This document shows positions 16,656-25,894 of a stretch of 64,000 bases of DNA, piece by piece. The notes under the pieces were generated by a model. That model searched no databases. It was not told the origin of the DNA and saw only the letters and a list, made by a program, of their open reading frames with translations. Source of the DNA: Rhizobium sp. NZLR1 (lineage in GTDB: Bacteria > Pseudomonadota > Alphaproteobacteria > Rhizobiales > Rhizobiaceae). The translations under genes were made by a program, and so were the position numbers. The stretch lies in the NCBI RefSeq assembly GCF_017357385.1, contig NZ_CP071633.1, forward strand, positions 849,961 to 913,960, written 5' to 3'. Position 1 is the stretch's first letter; every line of letters begins with the position of its first letter.

Positions 16656-17648
16656 ATGGCGGACGCTACGTTGGCAACGGCGCATCGGGCACGGGCGCCC
16701 GGCTGGAAACGGCTGGGGACGATGCGCGAGGCGGGACTGATCGCGATCATCCTGGCGCTCTGCATCGTCATGAGCTTTGCCTCGCCGCATTTTCTGACGC
16801 TCGGCAATTTCCGGGCGATGCTGATGTCCTTCTCGGTGGAGGGGATCGTCGTCGTCGGCATGACCATCCTGTTGATCGTCGGCGGCATTGACCTGTCGGT
16901 CGGCTCGGTCGTCTGCTTCTCGATGGTGCTGTCGGGCTCGCTGTTCCTGATGGGGCTCGATCCGTGGAGCGCATCCCTGATCGGGATCATCGCCAGCGGC
17001 CTGATCGGCTGCGTCATGGGCTTCTTCGTCACGGTTGTCGGGCTCAACCACTTCATCACCTCGCTTGCGGCGATGGTGATCGTGCGCGGCATCTGCCTGA
17101 TCATTACCAAGGGTACGCCATTGTCGCTGTTCACCTTGCCGCCCTCATTCAAGGCGGTCGGGCAGGGCACGTTCTCCGGCGTCCCCTATGTGATCCTGAT
17201 TTTTGTCGCGGTCGTCGTGCTGTTCGACTTCCTGCTGCGCCGGGCAACCGCCTTCCGCAAGGTGTTCTACACCGGCAGCAACGAGAAGGCGGCGCTCTAT
17301 TCCGGGATCAAGACCAACCAGGTGAAGTTCTGGGTGACGGTGCTCTGCGCCACGCTCTCCGGCGTTGCCGGGGTGATCTACATGTCCCGCTTCGGTGCCG
17401 CGACCCCGACTTTTGGTGTCGGCATGGAGCTCAACATCATCGCAGCCGCGGTGATCGGCGGTGCGTCGCTGAATGGCGGCTCCGGCACGATCCTCGGGGC
17501 AATTCTCGGTATTGCCCTGCTGTCGGTCGTCACAAGCTCGTTGATCTTGCTCGACGTGTCCGTCTATTGGCAAGATATGATCAAGGGCTGCATTCTGCTT
17601 GCCGCCGTTTCGATCGACCATTTCCTGCACAAGCGGAAGGCTGCCTGA
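16656..17648 (+). CDS. Sugar ABC transporter permease (RbsC type)
   Basis: 330-residue BPD_transp_2 inner-membrane permease with about nine to ten hydrophobic segments. The family block VVGMTILLIVGGIDLSVGSVV and the coupling segment FYTGSNEKAALYSGI are present, as is AAAVIGGASLNGGSGTILGA near the end. It is the only permease in the operon, so it would act as a homodimer. GGAG lies 8 bases before the ATG. It ends one base before the regulator's ATG, indicating translational coupling. Confidence 0.92.
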   Translation: MADATLATAHRARAPGWKRLGTMREAGLIAIILALCIVMSFASPHFLTLGNFRAMLMSFSVEGIVVVGMTILLIVGGIDLSVGSVVCFSMVLSGSLFLMGLDPWSASLIGIIASGLIGCVMGFFVTVVGLNHFITSLAAMVIVRGICLIITKGTPLSLFTLPPSFKAVGQGTFSGVPYVILIFVAVVVLFDFLLRRATAFRKVFYTGSNEKAALYSGIKTNQVKFWVTVLCATLSGVAGVIYMSRFGAATPTFGVGMELNIIAAAVIGGASLNGGSGTILGAILGIALLSVVTSSLILLDVSVYWQDMIKGCILLAAVSIDHFLHKRKAA

Positions 17649-17649
17649 T

Positions 17650-18654
17650 ATGCCGATAGCCAAACTCAAACCCGCAAATGCGCCGCGCGAGGAAATCGTC
17701 ATCGCCCGGCAGATGCACCAGGCTCTCGTCCTGCATTTCCTCGAAGGACTGACACAGGCGCAAATTGCCGATCAGCTCGGCATTTCGCACGCCACCGTCA
17801 ACCGCCTGATCAAGCGCGGCCGTCAGCTCGGCCTGGTCGAGATCAAGATCAAGTCGCCGGTCGAGCCGCTGGTCGATATGGAAGAACAGCTGCGAGCGCT
17901 TGGTGGCATCGGCCGCGCCGTGGTGGTGCCGACAGTGTCCGACAATCCGCAGACGGCGCTTCAAGCCGTCGGCGAAGCGGCAGCAAGGTTGCTGCTGGAA
18001 GAGATCATCGACGGAGATACGATCTGCATCACCGGCGGCAAAGGGGTAAGCGCCGTCGTTGCGGGTCTGCAGCCGCCGCGTCGTTTTGATGTCGAAGTCA
18101 TTCCGGCAACCGGGTGCGTGCAGGGTAAACACTACACCGACGTCAATCATGTCTCGACCTTAATGGCCGACCGGCTTGGGGGGCGTTCCTACCAGATCCA
18201 TGCGCCGCTCTTTGCCGACGATGCCGAACAACGGGCGATGCTGATCAACATGCGCTCCGTTGCAGACGTTTTCAAACGGGCGCGCGAGGCGAAGGTGGCC
18301 GTGGTCGGCATCGGCTCGATCCTGTCGGACGATTCCAGCTATTACGACCTGCATCCCTCCTCAAGCACCGACCGCGCCGCGATCGAGCGGTCCGGCGCCT
18401 CCTGCGAATTGCTGGCGCACCTGCTCGATGATCATGGCCAAGTCTGCGACTACAGCCTCAACCGTTCGCTGGTGTCGTTGACGCTGGCGGAATTCGCCTC
18501 GATCCCCACGAAGATCGGTGTCGCGAGCGGGCCGAACAAGGCAGGCCCAATCCTCAGCGTCCTCAGGGGCAATCATCTGGATACGCTGGTGACCGATGAG
18601 GCCACGGGTGCGCGGGTGCTGGCACTGGCGAGTGGCGAAGGAAAATGGGCATGA
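17650..18654 (+). CDS. SorC/DeoR-family transcriptional regulator
   Basis: 334 residues. The N-terminal helix-turn-helix lies at about residues 30-56 (GLTQAQIADQLGISHATVNR) and is followed by a sugar-phosphate-binding domain (DTICITGGKGVSAVV, VVGIGSILSDDSSYYD). Members such as EryD, SorC and LsrR sense a phosphorylated intermediate of the pathway they control, which fits the FGGY kinase downstream. The ATG follows the permease stop after one base (TGA-T-ATG) with GGAAGG about 9 bases upstream. Its own stop overlaps the next start in ATGA. Likely operator: the palindrome at 13834-13847. Confidence 0.9.
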   Translation: MPIAKLKPANAPREEIVIARQMHQALVLHFLEGLTQAQIADQLGISHATVNRLIKRGRQLGLVEIKIKSPVEPLVDMEEQLRALGGIGRAVVVPTVSDNPQTALQAVGEAAARLLLEEIIDGDTICITGGKGVSAVVAGLQPPRRFDVEVIPATGCVQGKHYTDVNHVSTLMADRLGGRSYQIHAPLFADDAEQRAMLINMRSVADVFKRAREAKVAVVGIGSILSDDSSYYDLHPSSSTDRAAIERSGASCELLAHLLDDHGQVCDYSLNRSLVSLTLAEFASIPTKIGVASGPNKAGPILSVLRGNHLDTLVTDEATGARVLALASGEGKWA

Positions 18655-19643
18655 GCGGACAGCAATTGACACGTGACATCGGCAAGTCCGGCGTTTCCGC
18701 CTCGGCGGTCGGACTGGGCACCTGGGCGATCGGCGGCTGGATGTGGGGCGGGACTGACGAAAAAGAATCCATCGCCGCGATCCAGGCATCGCTCGATGCC
18801 GGCGTGACGCTGATCGATACGGCGCCAGCCTATGGTCTTGGACGCTCCGAGGAAATCGTCGGCAAGGCGTTGACCGGTCGCCGCGACAAGGCTGTCATAG
18901 CCACCAAATGCGGCCTTGTCTGGCATACGCAGATTGGCCGTCATTTCTTCGATCAAGACGGCAAGCCTGTCCACCGATATCTCGGCCGCGATGCGATCCT
19001 GCATGAAGTCGAGGAAAGTCTGACGCGGCTCGGAACCGACTATATCGATCTCTACATCACCCATTGGCAGGACCCGACGACAGCGGTCGAGGAAACCATG
19101 CGGGCGCTGGAAGATCTGCGCACCTCGGGCAAGATCCGGGCGATCGGCGCAAGCAATGTCAGCCGCGACGACCTCAATGCCTATATCGCTGCCGGTGGCC
19201 TCGATGCGATCCAGGAGCGGTTCAGCATGATCGACCGTGAGATCGAGGCGGAGCTTCTGCCGCTGACGAACGTGAACGGCATCGCGACGCTGAGCTACTC
19301 GTCGCTGGCGCTGGGGTTGCTGTCCGGCACCATCGGTCCGGACCGTGTGTTTTCCGGCGACGACCAGCGCAAGGACAATCCGCGCTTTTCGGTCGCCAAC
19401 CGCCGGAAGGCAACGGCGCTTGCCGACGCCATCCGCCCGATAGCCGAAAAACACGGCGCCAGTATCGCCCAGACCGTGATTGCCTGGACGCTGGCACAGC
19501 CCGGCGTGACCTTTGCGCTCTGCGGGGCGCGCAATCCGGCACAAGCAATCGACAATGCCCGGGCCGGCATCATCCGGCTGGATGCGGCCGATCGTGCGGC
19601 CATCGATACGGCCATAGCGGCGAAACTGACTGACATGAGATAG
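18651..19643 (+). CDS. Aldo/keto reductase
   Basis: 330 residues with the complete catalytic tetrad Asp56, Tyr61, Lys86 and His138 (DTAPAYGLG, VIATKCG, YITHW). NADPH-dependent reduction of an aldehyde or ketone sugar, or the reverse oxidation of a polyol, is expected in the cytosol. The ATG at 18651 gives the 4-base ATGA overlap with the regulator and a correctly spaced GAAGGA site; an ATG at 18645 is two codons longer. Its position inside the sugar operon suggests the first redox step or a side-path reduction. Confidence 0.88.
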   Translation: MSGQQLTRDIGKSGVSASAVGLGTWAIGGWMWGGTDEKESIAAIQASLDAGVTLIDTAPAYGLGRSEEIVGKALTGRRDKAVIATKCGLVWHTQIGRHFFDQDGKPVHRYLGRDAILHEVEESLTRLGTDYIDLYITHWQDPTTAVEETMRALEDLRTSGKIRAIGASNVSRDDLNAYIAAGGLDAIQERFSMIDREIEAELLPLTNVNGIATLSYSSLALGLLSGTIGPDRVFSGDDQRKDNPRFSVANRRKATALADAIRPIAEKHGASIAQTVIAWTLAQPGVTFALCGARNPAQAIDNARAGIIRLDAADRAAIDTAIAAKLTDMR

Positions 19644-19655
19644 CGGATCGCCATC

Positions 19656-21404
19656 ATGAAACGTGAAGAGATATTGGACGGGCTTCGCCAGAGCCCGAAG
19701 GTTGACGTGTGCATTATCGGCGGCGGCATCAACGGCATCAGCGTCTTTCGGGAGCTGGCGCTGCAGGGCCTGAATGTGCTGCTCGTCGAGAAGCACGACT
19801 ATTGCTCCGGTGCCAGTTCGGCGTTGTCCCGCATGGTGCATGGCGGGCTTCGCTATCTTGAAAACGGCGAATTCAAGCTGGTGCAGGAATCGCTGGTCGA
19901 GCGCGACCGGCTGTTGCGCAACGCGCCGCATTACGTCGCGCCGCTGCCGACGACGGTGCCGGTGTTCGACATCTTTTCCGGCCTCGGCAATGGCATCGTC
20001 CGCTTCCTGGGCCTCAGCCGCCGCCCGAGCCGCCGTGGCGCCGTCGCCATCAAGGCTGGCCTGAGCATCTATGATTTCCTGACGCGCAAGCGGGCGCTGA
20101 TGCCGCGCCACAAGTTTCGCGGCCGGCGCACGACGCTTGCCAAGTGGCCGGCGCTCAATCCCGCCATCAAGAGTTCAGCCACCTATTTCGACGCCTGGGT
20201 CAGCCATCCCGAGCGGCTGGGCATCGAGCTTCTGCAGGATGGTCTTTCAGGCAATTCCGGCGCGATGGCGCTGAACTATGCCGAACTGCGGCGGATGGAA
20301 AATGGCCGGTATCGCATCGAGGACCGGGTAGGCGGCGCAGCCGTTGCCGTCGAACCGTCGCTGATCATCAACGCCACCGGCGGCTGGATCGACGTCGCCA
20401 ATCAAACCCTGTTTTCGCCGGAAGCACGGCCGGCACCGCTGATGGGCGGCACCAAGGGCTCGCATCTCATCATCGACAATGCGGAGCTGCGCGATGCACT
20501 TGCCGATCACATGATCTACTACGAGAACGAGGACGGACGGATCTGTATCCTGTTTCCCTATCTCGGCAAGGTTCTCGTCGGTTCCACCGATATCCGCGTC
20601 GATGATCCGGAAACGGTGCGCTGCGAGGCGGACGAGCGGGATTATATCCTGCAATCGCTCGCCTTCGTGCTGCCTGATATCACCATCCGGCCGCAGCAGA
20701 TCGTTTTCCAGTTTTCCGGCGTGCGGCCGCTGCCGGCCAGCACCGACAGTTTTACCGGACGCATCCCGCGCGATCATTTCTGCACGGTGCTGGAGCCGTC
20801 CGGGGGCGGGCCGCCGGTGCATTGCATGATCGGCGGCAAGTGGACGACATTCCGGTCCTTCGGAGAACTGGCGGCCGACATGGCTCTGGAAGGGCTAGGC
20901 AGAGGGCGCAGCGTTGCGACAACCGATCGGCCGATCGGCGGCGGGCGGGCATTTCCCGCCAACAAATCCGCCTGGCTTGCGCAGGTGGCGTCCGCCAAAG
21001 GCCTTTCCGGCGGGCGCATGGCTGAGTTGTTCGCCCGGTACGGCACGGATGCTGAGGCGATTGCCGGTTTCATCGCGGCAGGCCCCGATGCAGCGCTGCC
21101 GCACGCCGGCTATTCGGTGCGCGAATTGCAGTTGCTGATCCGCGATGAAGCAGTGGAGCATCTCGACGACCTGCTTTTGCGGCGCACCACGCTCGCCGTT
21201 TCGGGCGAGCTTTCGCTCGACATGATGGATGCCGCGCTCGACCTGCTGGCGCAGGAAAAGCGCTGGACGCCGGGCCACCGTGCCAGTGAGCGTCACCGTT
21301 TTCTCACCCTTCTCAACGAACGCCACGGCGTCAACGAAGACATGCTTTCCGCAAGGAACGAACCAAGGAGCACAGAATGCGACACAACAGCAAAGTCCGG
21401 ATGA
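19656..21404 (+). CDS. GlpD-like FAD-dependent polyol-phosphate dehydrogenase
   Basis: 582-residue flavoprotein of the glycerol-3-phosphate dehydrogenase family. The Rossmann motif VCIIGGGINGISVFRELA is followed by SSALSRMVHGGLRYLENGEF, the GlpD substrate/FAD signature, then FPYLGKVLVGSTD and a C-terminal DAO_C domain. It would oxidise a polyol phosphate and pass electrons to quinone at the membrane. Beside an FGGY kinase and a SorC regulator it resembles EryB of erythritol catabolism more than household GlpD. The last 28 bases overlap the aldolase gene, whose ribosome site lies inside this gene. Confidence 0.87.
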   Translation: MKREEILDGLRQSPKVDVCIIGGGINGISVFRELALQGLNVLLVEKHDYCSGASSALSRMVHGGLRYLENGEFKLVQESLVERDRLLRNAPHYVAPLPTTVPVFDIFSGLGNGIVRFLGLSRRPSRRGAVAIKAGLSIYDFLTRKRALMPRHKFRGRRTTLAKWPALNPAIKSSATYFDAWVSHPERLGIELLQDGLSGNSGAMALNYAELRRMENGRYRIEDRVGGAAVAVEPSLIINATGGWIDVANQTLFSPEARPAPLMGGTKGSHLIIDNAELRDALADHMIYYENEDGRICILFPYLGKVLVGSTDIRVDDPETVRCEADERDYILQSLAFVLPDITIRPQQIVFQFSGVRPLPASTDSFTGRIPRDHFCTVLEPSGGGPPVHCMIGGKWTTFRSFGELAADMALEGLGRGRSVATTDRPIGGGRAFPANKSAWLAQVASAKGLSGGRMAELFARYGTDAEAIAGFIAAGPDAALPHAGYSVRELQLLIRDEAVEHLDDLLLRRTTLAVSGELSLDMMDAALDLLAQEKRWTPGHRASERHRFLTLLNERHGVNEDMLSARNEPRSTECDTTAKSG

Positions 21405-22219
21405 ACCGGCTGTTCGACGGCGGCCGCTGCCTCGACGTGGCGATCGATCACGGCGTTTGCAATGAGCCATCCTTCCTCGACGGGCTGGAGGATATTCAGG
21501 CCGTCGTCAACGCCTTGGTCGCTGCCGGGCCGGATGCGATCCAGATGAATTACGGCCAGGCGGACCTGCTGCAGGACGTGCCCGGCAAGGCCAAGCCGGC
21601 GCTGGTCATGCGCATCGACATGGGCAATCCTTATAACCGCGTTCGCCATCGCGAGATGTGGGCGGTGCTGCAGAACGAGTCCGAGCCGTTGATCGGCGCG
21701 ATCGAGATGGACGCGGCCTGCGTCGTCGTTAACCTGTTCATGCTGCCGGACGAGCCGGACCTGTTCCGCCAGTGCGTTGCGAATATTTCCCGCGTGCGGG
21801 CCGATTGCGACAAATATGGCATGCCGCTGATGATCGAGCCGCTGGTGATGCAGCCGGTCACCGCAAAGGGTGGTTACATGGTCGATGGCGATGCCGACAA
21901 GATCGTTACGTTGACCCGGCTCGCCCGTGAGATGGGCGCCGACATCGTCAAGGCGGATCCGACCACCCATGCCGAGGATTTCCACAGGGTGGTGGAAGCG
22001 GCCCGGTGCCCGGTTCTCGTCCGCGGCGGCGGCAAGGAAGATCTTCGCGCCGTCTTCGACAAATCGGCGGCCTTGATGCGACAGGGCGCTGTGGGCATGG
22101 TCTATGGCCGCAACATCTATCAGCACGCCAATCCGAGTGCCGTGGTGCGCGGGCTGATGGCGATCGTGCACGAAGATGCGAGCGGCGAACAGGCCTTTGC
22201 GCTCTATCAGCAGGGCTGA
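21377..22219 (+). CDS. DhnA/FbaB-type class I aldolase (DeoC/LacD/LsrF superfamily)
   Basis: 280-residue TIM-barrel aldolase. The N-terminal RCLDVAIDHGV and the Lys192 segment ADIVKADPTT (Schiff-base position) are followed by a phosphate-binding RGGGK and GMVYGRNIYQH, as in FbaB, LsrF and related enzymes. It should cleave a ketose-phosphate produced by the GlpD-like dehydrogenase and kinase. AGGAG lies 6 bases before the ATG. Overlap with the preceding gene indicates tight coupling. The substrate is unknown. Confidence 0.87.
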   Translation: MRHNSKVRMNRLFDGGRCLDVAIDHGVCNEPSFLDGLEDIQAVVNALVAAGPDAIQMNYGQADLLQDVPGKAKPALVMRIDMGNPYNRVRHREMWAVLQNESEPLIGAIEMDAACVVVNLFMLPDEPDLFRQCVANISRVRADCDKYGMPLMIEPLVMQPVTAKGGYMVDGDADKIVTLTRLAREMGADIVKADPTTHAEDFHRVVEAARCPVLVRGGGKEDLRAVFDKSAALMRQGAVGMVYGRNIYQHANPSAVVRGLMAIVHEDASGEQAFALYQQG

Positions 22220-22250
22220 GAGCGATTTCGAACCTTCGGAGGGGTTCTGC

Positions 22251-23780
22251 ATGGGAGATTATCTTTTGGGGCTCGACGCCGGAAATACCGTCATTAAGGC
22301 GGTGATTTTCGACCGGCACGGCAACGAGGTCGCGGCTGCCTCCGAGGAGGGGCACAGCCGCATGCCGAGCCCCGGGCATGTCGAGCGGGGGCTGGACGAA
22401 CTCTGGATGAATGCACGGCAGGTCATCCGCGCCTGCATCGAAAAGGCAAAGATCCGGCCGGAGGAAATCGCCGCGATCGGCTGCGCCGGGCATGGCAACG
22501 GTCTCTATGCGCTTGACCGCGACGGCGCTCCGCTGCTCGCCATCCAGTCACTCGACACGCGGGCGGCCGGGCTGGTCGACGAATGGCGGGAGGCCGGCGT
22601 CGGAGAGCGGACCTATCCGATTGCCCGCCAGCGTCCTTGGCCGTCCCAGACGCCGACATTGCTTGCCTGGCTTAAGCGTTACCGGCCGGAGCTTTTCAGC
22701 CGCATCGGCACGGTGTTCTTCTCCAAGGATTTTATCGTCAACCGCCTGACCGGTCGCCGCGTCAGCGAGGTTTCCGACATGTCAGGGGCCGGTTTGCTCG
22801 ATCTTGCCGCGCGCCGCTACGACAAGGCGCTGATGGAGGCTTATGGACTGGGCGATTGCATGGATCTCCTGCCGCCGCTCATCGAAAGCGCCGACATTGC
22901 CGGCACGGTCACGGAAGAGGTGGCGACGCAGACCGGGCTGGCTGCCGGCACGCCGGTGGTCGGCGGGCTGTTCGACGTAGTCGCCTCGGCGCTCGGCTCG
23001 GGCGTTTCGTGCACCGGCAGTGCCTCGATCATTGCCGGCACCTGGAGCATCAACCAGGTTATCATCGACGGTCCCGACCTCGACGGGCCGGTGTTCATGT
23101 CCTCGACCTTCGATCGCACGCGTTACATGGCGATGGAGAACAGCGCCACCTCGGCTGCCAATCTCGAATGGCTGGTGCGGGAGTTCTTCGAAGGCGAGCA
23201 TGCGGAAGGCGTTTCCCCTTTCGATGCCTGCTGCGCGCTGGCTGCGGTGATCAAGCCCGCCGCAGACGACCCGCTCTATCATCCCTATCTCTACGGCGCC
23301 CAGCAGGACGGCCACGCACGCGCCGGCTTCTACGGTCTTGCCGGTTGGCACACCAAGGGGCATCTGGTTCGCGCGCTTCTCGAAGGTGTCGCCTTCGGCC
23401 ATCGCCAGCATATCGAGGCGATCCGAAAGGCCGGCGCTGATTTCAACGAAGCCGTGCTGTCCGGCGGCGGCTCGCGCAGCCTGATCTGGCCGCAGATCTT
23501 TGCCGATGTGCTCGGCGTTCCCGTCACCGTCGCCCGCTCGCGCGAAACCGGTGCGCTGGGGGCGGCGATTGCGGCTGGAATCGGCGTCGGCATCTTCGCG
23601 GACTTCGGCACTGGTGCAGCGGCGATGGTGCAGACCGAGCGGCATTACCGGCCGGATGTCTCGCTTGAGGGGCATTATGCGCGACGTTACGCTCTCTATC
23701 TTGAAATCGCCGAGGCGATGGCGCCGCTCTGGCGGCGTCTGACGGCAGTCGCGCCGGCGGCAGCGGGAGTGGCGGCGTGA
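22251..23780 (+). CDS. FGGY-family carbohydrate kinase (LyxK-like)
   Basis: 509 residues. The N-terminal phosphate-binding LGLDAGNTVIKAVIFD and the central TPVVGGLFDVVASALGSG are hallmark FGGY segments; LYGAQQDGHARAGFYGL and HLVRALLEGVAFGH follow the L-xylulokinase (LyxK) pattern closely. It would phosphorylate a ketose or polyol after uptake, making the inducer sensed by the SorC regulator. The ATG at 22251 has GGAGGGG 6 bases upstream; an upstream in-frame ATG at 22176 lies inside the aldolase gene and is rejected. The stop overlaps the next start in GTGA. Confidence 0.9.
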   Translation: MGDYLLGLDAGNTVIKAVIFDRHGNEVAAASEEGHSRMPSPGHVERGLDELWMNARQVIRACIEKAKIRPEEIAAIGCAGHGNGLYALDRDGAPLLAIQSLDTRAAGLVDEWREAGVGERTYPIARQRPWPSQTPTLLAWLKRYRPELFSRIGTVFFSKDFIVNRLTGRRVSEVSDMSGAGLLDLAARRYDKALMEAYGLGDCMDLLPPLIESADIAGTVTEEVATQTGLAAGTPVVGGLFDVVASALGSGVSCTGSASIIAGTWSINQVIIDGPDLDGPVFMSSTFDRTRYMAMENSATSAANLEWLVREFFEGEHAEGVSPFDACCALAAVIKPAADDPLYHPYLYGAQQDGHARAGFYGLAGWHTKGHLVRALLEGVAFGHRQHIEAIRKAGADFNEAVLSGGGSRSLIWPQIFADVLGVPVTVARSRETGALGAAIAAGIGVGIFADFGTGAAAMVQTERHYRPDVSLEGHYARRYALYLEIAEAMAPLWRRLTAVAPAAAGVAA

Positions 23781-25402
23781 ACATGCGTGTGAATGATGCC
23801 GCCATTGATGCGGGAAGCTATGATTACATCATCGTCGGCGCGGGATCGGCGGGATGTGTTCTGGCCAACCGGTTGTCGACTAATCCGAAAACCCGCGTCC
23901 TGCTGCTCGAAGCCGGCGGCAGCGACCGGTATCATTGGGTGCATGTGCCGATCGGCTATCTCTACTGCATGGGCAACCCGCGGACCGACTGGATGATGAA
24001 GACGGCAGCGGAAGCCGGACTGAACGGCCGGTCGCTACCCTATCCGCGTGGAAAGGTGCTGGGCGGCTGCTCGTCGATCAACGGCATGATCTACATGCGC
24101 GGCCAGGCGGCCGATTACGACGGCTGGCGGCAGGCGGGAAATTCCGGTTGGGGCTGGGACGACGTGCTGCCCTATTTCCTGAAATCCGAGGACAATTATC
24201 GTGGCAGGTCGCGGATGCACGGGGCAGGCGGCGAATGGCGGGTGGAAAAGCAACGGCTCTCCTGGCCGATCCTCGATGCCTTTCGCGATGCGGCCGAAGA
24301 ACTCGGCATTCCCAAAACCGACGATTTCAACGATGGGGACAATGAGGGCTCAGGCTATTTCGAGGTCAATCAGCGCGGCGGCCTGCGCTGGAACACCACC
24401 AAGGCCTTTCTGCGCCCGGCGATGAAGCGGGCCAATCTGCGGGTGCTGACCAGCGCTGAAACAGAGCGGCTGGAATTCGACGGCAGGAGGGTGACCGGCG
24501 TGCGGTTCCGGCTGAACGGGCAAACTCATCTGGCGCGCGCCGGCCGCGAGGTCATTCTGTCTGCCGGTGCGATCAATTCGCCGAAAATCCTGGAGCTCTC
24601 CGGGGTCGGCCGCCCGGATGTGTTGTCGGCTGCCGGACTTGATGTCACCCATGAACTTCCGGGTGTCGGTGAGAACCTGCAGGACCATCTGCAGATCCGT
24701 ACGGTTTTCCGCATCGAGGGCGCAAAGACGCTGAATCAGCTCTATCACAACCTGTTCACCCGGGCGGGCATGGGGCTTGAATATATGCTGCGCCGGTCCG
24801 GTCCGCTGTCTATGGCGCCCAGCCAACTCGGTATCTTTGCCAAAAGCGATCCGGCGGTTGCGACCGCCGATCTCGAATATCACGTGCAGCCCTTGAGCAC
24901 CGACCGGCTGGGCGAGCCGCTGCACACATATCCCGCCGTCACCGTTTCGGTCTGCAATCTGCGGCCGGAAAGTCGGGGCACCGTGCATGTTGGCGGCCCG
25001 GACCTTTCCGTGGCACCGGAAATCCGCCCGAATTATCTTTCGACCGTCGGCGACCGGATCGTTGCAACAAAATCGATTCGGCATGCCCGCCGGCTGATGG
25101 AGGCCGGGGCCATCGCCAAGTACCGGCCACAGGAAATGCTGCCGGGCGCGGAATACCAAAGTGACGAGGATCTGATTCGTCGCGTCGGCGATATCGCCAC
25201 CACGATCTTCCATCCGGTCGGCACCTGTAAGATGGGCAGCGACACGATGGCGGTCGTCGATTCACAATTGCGGGTGCATGGGCTGGCGAAGCTGCGGGTC
25301 GTCGATGCATCGATCATGCCGACGATCGTCTCGGGCAATACCAACTCGCCGGTGATCATGATTGCCGAGAAGGCCGCCGAGAGTATCCTGTCAGGGCAAT
25401 AG
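23777..25402 (+). CDS. GMC-family FAD oxidoreductase (choline-dehydrogenase-like)
   Basis: 541 residues. The FAD motif YIIVGAGSAGCVLANRLS, the PYPRGKVLGGCSSINGM loop, the second GMC signature near GREVILSAGAINSPKILELS, and the C-terminal catalytic FHPVGTCKMG with VSGNTNSPVIMIAEKAAE are all present. It oxidises an alcohol, perhaps the imported polyol or a sugar side product. It starts at GTG in a 4-base overlap with the kinase stop, with GGGAG 7 bases upstream. It is the last gene of the operon; no clear intrinsic terminator follows. Confidence 0.9.
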   Translation: MNMRVNDAAIDAGSYDYIIVGAGSAGCVLANRLSTNPKTRVLLLEAGGSDRYHWVHVPIGYLYCMGNPRTDWMMKTAAEAGLNGRSLPYPRGKVLGGCSSINGMIYMRGQAADYDGWRQAGNSGWGWDDVLPYFLKSEDNYRGRSRMHGAGGEWRVEKQRLSWPILDAFRDAAEELGIPKTDDFNDGDNEGSGYFEVNQRGGLRWNTTKAFLRPAMKRANLRVLTSAETERLEFDGRRVTGVRFRLNGQTHLARAGREVILSAGAINSPKILELSGVGRPDVLSAAGLDVTHELPGVGENLQDHLQIRTVFRIEGAKTLNQLYHNLFTRAGMGLEYMLRRSGPLSMAPSQLGIFAKSDPAVATADLEYHVQPLSTDRLGEPLHTYPAVTVSVCNLRPESRGTVHVGGPDLSVAPEIRPNYLSTVGDRIVATKSIRHARRLMEAGAIAKYRPQEMLPGAEYQSDEDLIRRVGDIATTIFHPVGTCKMGSDTMAVVDSQLRVHGLAKLRVVDASIMPTIVSGNTNSPVIMIAEKAAESILSGQ

Positions 25403-25537
25403 CTCTTGGGATTGCCTGAAGTGAATGCGTGAAACGCCTTGCCGTCCCGGTACCCCAAAACGACACGCGCAACGCTTGGTTACCGTCGTGACAGCCTATC
25501 GCGCTAAGGCATTCTTGCCTGCGGACTGCGACGAGGA

Positions 25538-25564
25538 GCCCAACCCGCTTAACGCGGGCTGGGC
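25538..25564 (-). terminator. Hairpin downstream of the cold-shock gene
   Basis: Inverted repeat of 11 bases with one mismatch (GCCCAACCCGC and GCGGGCTGGGC) around a 5-base loop, 17 bases past the stop of the minus-strand csp gene. There is no T run on the minus strand after the stem, so termination strength is uncertain. It could also act on transcripts leaving the GMC gene from the other side. Confidence 0.5.
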
Positions 25565-25580
25565 AATCTTCGACTTTCGA

Positions 25581-25784
25581 TCAGAGGGTTGAGACGTTCT
25601 CAGCCTTTGATTTTCCGGTCTTGCGATCCTGTCCGACGTCAAAGCTGACCTTGTCGCCTTCGCGGAGCGAGCCGCCGCGCTGCAGCGCAGACACGTGCAC
25701 GAACACGTCTTGTCCGCCATCCTCAGGGGTAATGAAGCCGAAGCCCTTGTCGTCATTGAAGAATTTAACCGTACCTGTCGGCAT
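25581..25784 (-). CDS. cspA: Cold-shock protein, CspA family
   Basis: 67 residues, a single cold-shock domain that binds single-stranded RNA or DNA. RNP1 (KGFGFI) and RNP2 (VFVHVS) are intact. The start [18 protein letters not shown] is typical of alphaproteobacterial Csp proteins. AAGGA lies 11 bases upstream of the ATG. A longer frame on the same strand is an out-of-frame shadow. The symbol denotes the family; the exact paralogue is not known. Confidence 0.93.
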   Translation of the reverse strand: MPTGTVKFFNDDKGFGFITPEDGGQDVFVHVSALQRGGSLREGDKVSFDVGQDRKTGKSKAENVSTL

Positions 25785-25894
25785 GAGATAACTATTCCTT
25801 GTGTCATTCGTCGATTTGCGAAAGCGAAACTATACCGCCGACGCTTCTCTATCAACCTTCATGCCGTTGACGCAATTCAAAAGCAACGAAGGCA

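Noticed and set aside
13996..22219. AI-2 (lsr) uptake system
   Set aside because: SorC regulator, RbsA-type ATPase, LsrF-like aldolase and FGGY kinase resemble lsr, but the binding protein lacks LsrB pocket residues, LsrG is absent, and GlpD-like, AKR and GMC enzymes are extra.
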